Assembly: GCA_914767715.1 (NCBI GenBank)
Contig: OU612065.1
Location: forward strand, 25,420,001 to 25,484,000
Origin: Membranipora membranacea
Lineage: Eukaryota; Bryozoa; Gymnolaemata; Cheilostomatida; Membraniporidae
Reading direction: 5' to 3'
DNA: 64,000 nt
Position numbers and translations under genes: made by a program. Position 1 is the stretch's first letter; every line of letters starts with the position of its first letter. The notes below the pieces were generated by a model, which was not told where the DNA came from, ran no database searches, and worked only from the letters and a program-made list of their open reading frames with translations. Below are positions 61,944 through 64,000 of the stretch, in pieces.

Positions 61944-64000
61944 TTACATATTACTGCCGTGAATGTCCATAGGATTGTTAAATTGTTGGGGCCTCTCCGG
62001 TATTTTAGCAGCACTTATTCTCTGTAGAGATGACAGTGTTGCGTCTCGTATCTTTACTCTCAAAGTCTCGTCATCACAAACTATGTGAATGGATCCATCC
62101 TCTATCTGTATTAGACACTCACCATTTTGCTGCAAAATATAATGCATATGGACCAATAAAATAAATTGAATAATTAAAATAAATAAAATTGATCAACGAT
62201 AATATGACCCATGACGCGGGATTCAAACAAACACAAATTTATTAACTTAAATTTTATGACAATTTTATTAAAGTAAACAAAACTGATCAACATTCATATG
62301 GCCCATGAGACGGGATTCAAACAAACACGAATTGTTGAAGCTTAATTTTATGTCATTTAATTCCCTGCTTCATGCTAATAGTAAGAACGCTAAATACAAT
62401 ACATGCATACATAAAATAAATTCTTTTAATAACCACCAATGATACTCACCAAATCAATGATGAAATTTCCATCTCCTAAATCGTCTACCTTTACATCAGA
62501 TATACCGCACTACAAACGACAATCAAAGAAAAAATTGTGTGAGTATAACAAAGACAAAATCTGTCAGACCGGTCAGATAGGGAATTTAGTTTGACGAGAC
62601 GAGAATGTCCACATGACATTCAATTAAGAGTTGGTAATAATGCGCTGCAATCCACACTTAGATTAAAATGACAAAATATCAATATTTCTTTATTATGTGT
62701 GTCTGATTAATATTGACAGCCCACCCTGAGGTGTGCCTGAGATCTCGCTTTAAACAATATTATGGAAAATGGAACAAGACATCGTCAAAGTGCTCCGACT
62801 TGAGTTTTGGCTATACATCTTTTTTTTTCAATGAAAACTCATTTTAGTATTCTCTTATAATGAAATAAAGAAGTAGAGAGAAATGTTGAAACTAAATAGT
62901 CAGCCAGATATTCTGTGACTAGAATGGCGTAAATCCACCAACTAATTTTAGAACACCACATAAACATCACATGACAGAGTGAAATTTTTTCACCTGTTCC
63001 AGCCGGTGGGTGTAGTCACCCATATCTAGATTACCAAACAGTATCGGCTTCTGAAGCTTCTTTTTCTTAACTCTCGGCAAATCAATGTTCAGAGACTGAA
63101 AATATCAATAATAAATAGTGTTATAGACTCTCATTGGATTAAGTGTTCAGCATGGGTATTTTTGGAACGGCTGTTGACACTGTTGGGTGTTATTGTGCAG
63201 TTGAAAGCGTAATTCCATTTCCTATATTTGCGTTACAAGCGCAAATAAGAAATTATTTTATTAAAAATTAAACGCATGGAGTGATCGTTGACGTCTAAAC
63301 GGCGACATAGTTAGAATGCTTACCTCGACAGTATAGGTATTGTTATTGTTTTTTATCTGAGCTGCCAGCTGGACAACAGCTACACCGGGTTTGACTTCTG
63401 TAGGCATCATATCAGCAGCCAACTGAGAAACAAAACATAATTCAATATTACAAGTAAATATGTCATTTACTATGCAGTAGAAACTGCTCAATCATTAAAT
63501 GTCAGTAAGTTTAAGTAGTATTCCGCATCAAATATAAACCAACTTGACATTGGACAGTGTGGACAACGGCCACCTCATATTTCACACTTATATATCTTAG
63601 CCAGAGTAAAGTTTAGCTAATTTGAGGGAGACTTAATGATAGCTAGCACTAATTTTCACTAGCTAAGAAGAGAGTTTTCTAAATTTAATGAGGCGGAGTA
63701 AATGTGAGCTAGCTAAGAATCACGCTATTTCAAGCATTTGCAAATGGCGAACTTTTGATCCTGCGAATACTCTAATAGAGTAAGTCTCTGATTTGTCTTT
63801 GAGTACAATATCCATTAATTTAATTATAATACCATAGGATCCATATTGACACTGATGTAGCTTCTTTTCACAGGTAATTGCAGCTCATCTAAACCTCTGT
63901 GTTTTATAAGATTAGACTGCTGAGGCTCAATAACCAGATCTGCCCTGTCTGAAATAAATAAACTGTCATGTAACCGTCATACACTGTCATTTCACCGTCA
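61944..64000 (-). CDS. INTS9: INTS9, Integrator complex subunit 9, C-terminal part; 5' end beyond the window
   Basis: Exons in transcript order: 63948-63833, 63422-63324, 63095-62994, 62509-62450 and 62129-61944, continuous for 187 residues. LAADMMPTEVKPGVAV aligns with LADSLVPMEIKPG of human INTS9. KPILFGNLDMGDYTHRLEQ, SDVKVDDLGDGNFIIDL and CLIQIEDGSIHIVCDDETLR follow in family order, forming the C-terminal domain that pairs with INTS11. INTS9 is a catalytically inactive metallo-beta-lactamase/beta-CASP protein. With INTS11 and INTS4 it forms the cleavage module that processes snRNAs and attenuates nascent RNAs. The catalytic-like domains lie beyond position 64000. The protein continues about 25 residues past where human INTS9 ends (SAAKIPERPQQF...). 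Confidence 0.92.
62186..62372. repeat. 94-base tandem duplication in an INTS9 intron
   Basis: AAAATTGATCAAC...CATGACGCGGGATTCAAACAAACACAAATT recurs about 94 bases later as AAAACTGATCAAC...CATGAGACGGGATTCAAACAAACACGAATT. The copies are diverged, so the duplication is not recent. Confidence 0.65.

Overview
The window is animal nuclear DNA: AT-rich, with many spliced genes, GT-AG introns mostly of 200 to 1,000 bases, and many small non-autonomous transposons. Gene content (a DIDO/PHF3-type chromatin protein, an SLC6 transporter, DNAJC13/RME-8, a caspase, INTS9) and near-vertebrate intron density in DNAJC13 point to an early-branching or slowly evolving invertebrate. A demosponge fits, but the sequence alone does not prove it. 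I built the gene models by hand from splice sites, reading-frame continuity and recalled family sequences. All complete models have total coding lengths divisible by three.

Layout. (1) 1-8895, minus: a DIDO/PHF3-like gene with 14 exons, running off the left edge inside the TFIIS central domain. It has a 12-base microexon and a probable GC-AG intron. (2) 8896-10784: intergenic, with one MITE. (3) 10785-21311, plus: a complete 14-exon SLC6 neurotransmitter-type transporter, closest by eye to glycine transporters; its introns hold a 289-base foldback element, a tRNA-derived SINE and other repeats. (4) 23521-56782, plus: a complete 42-exon DNAJC13 (RME-8) gene predicting about 2,237 residues. (5) Two genes are nested in its two largest introns: a caspase on the same strand (37223-39615) and, on the opposite strand, a three-exon gene (45554-48722) joining a long polar N-terminal region to a divergent trypsin-like domain with a recognisable His/Asp/Ser triad. 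(6) 58899-61763, plus: a five-exon MFS transporter resembling SLC46. (7) 61944-64000, minus: the C-terminal exons of INTS9, convergent with the SLC46-like gene.

The genes do not form a pathway. DNAJC13 acts with Hsc70 on endosomes, DIDO/PHF3 proteins bind chromatin and RNA polymerase II, INTS9 belongs to the Integrator RNA-cleavage module, and the two transporters are plasma- or organelle-membrane proteins. The most unusual features are the two protease genes inside introns of one endosomal gene, the trypsin-like gene architecture, and several small repeat families recognisable from two or three copies within the window.
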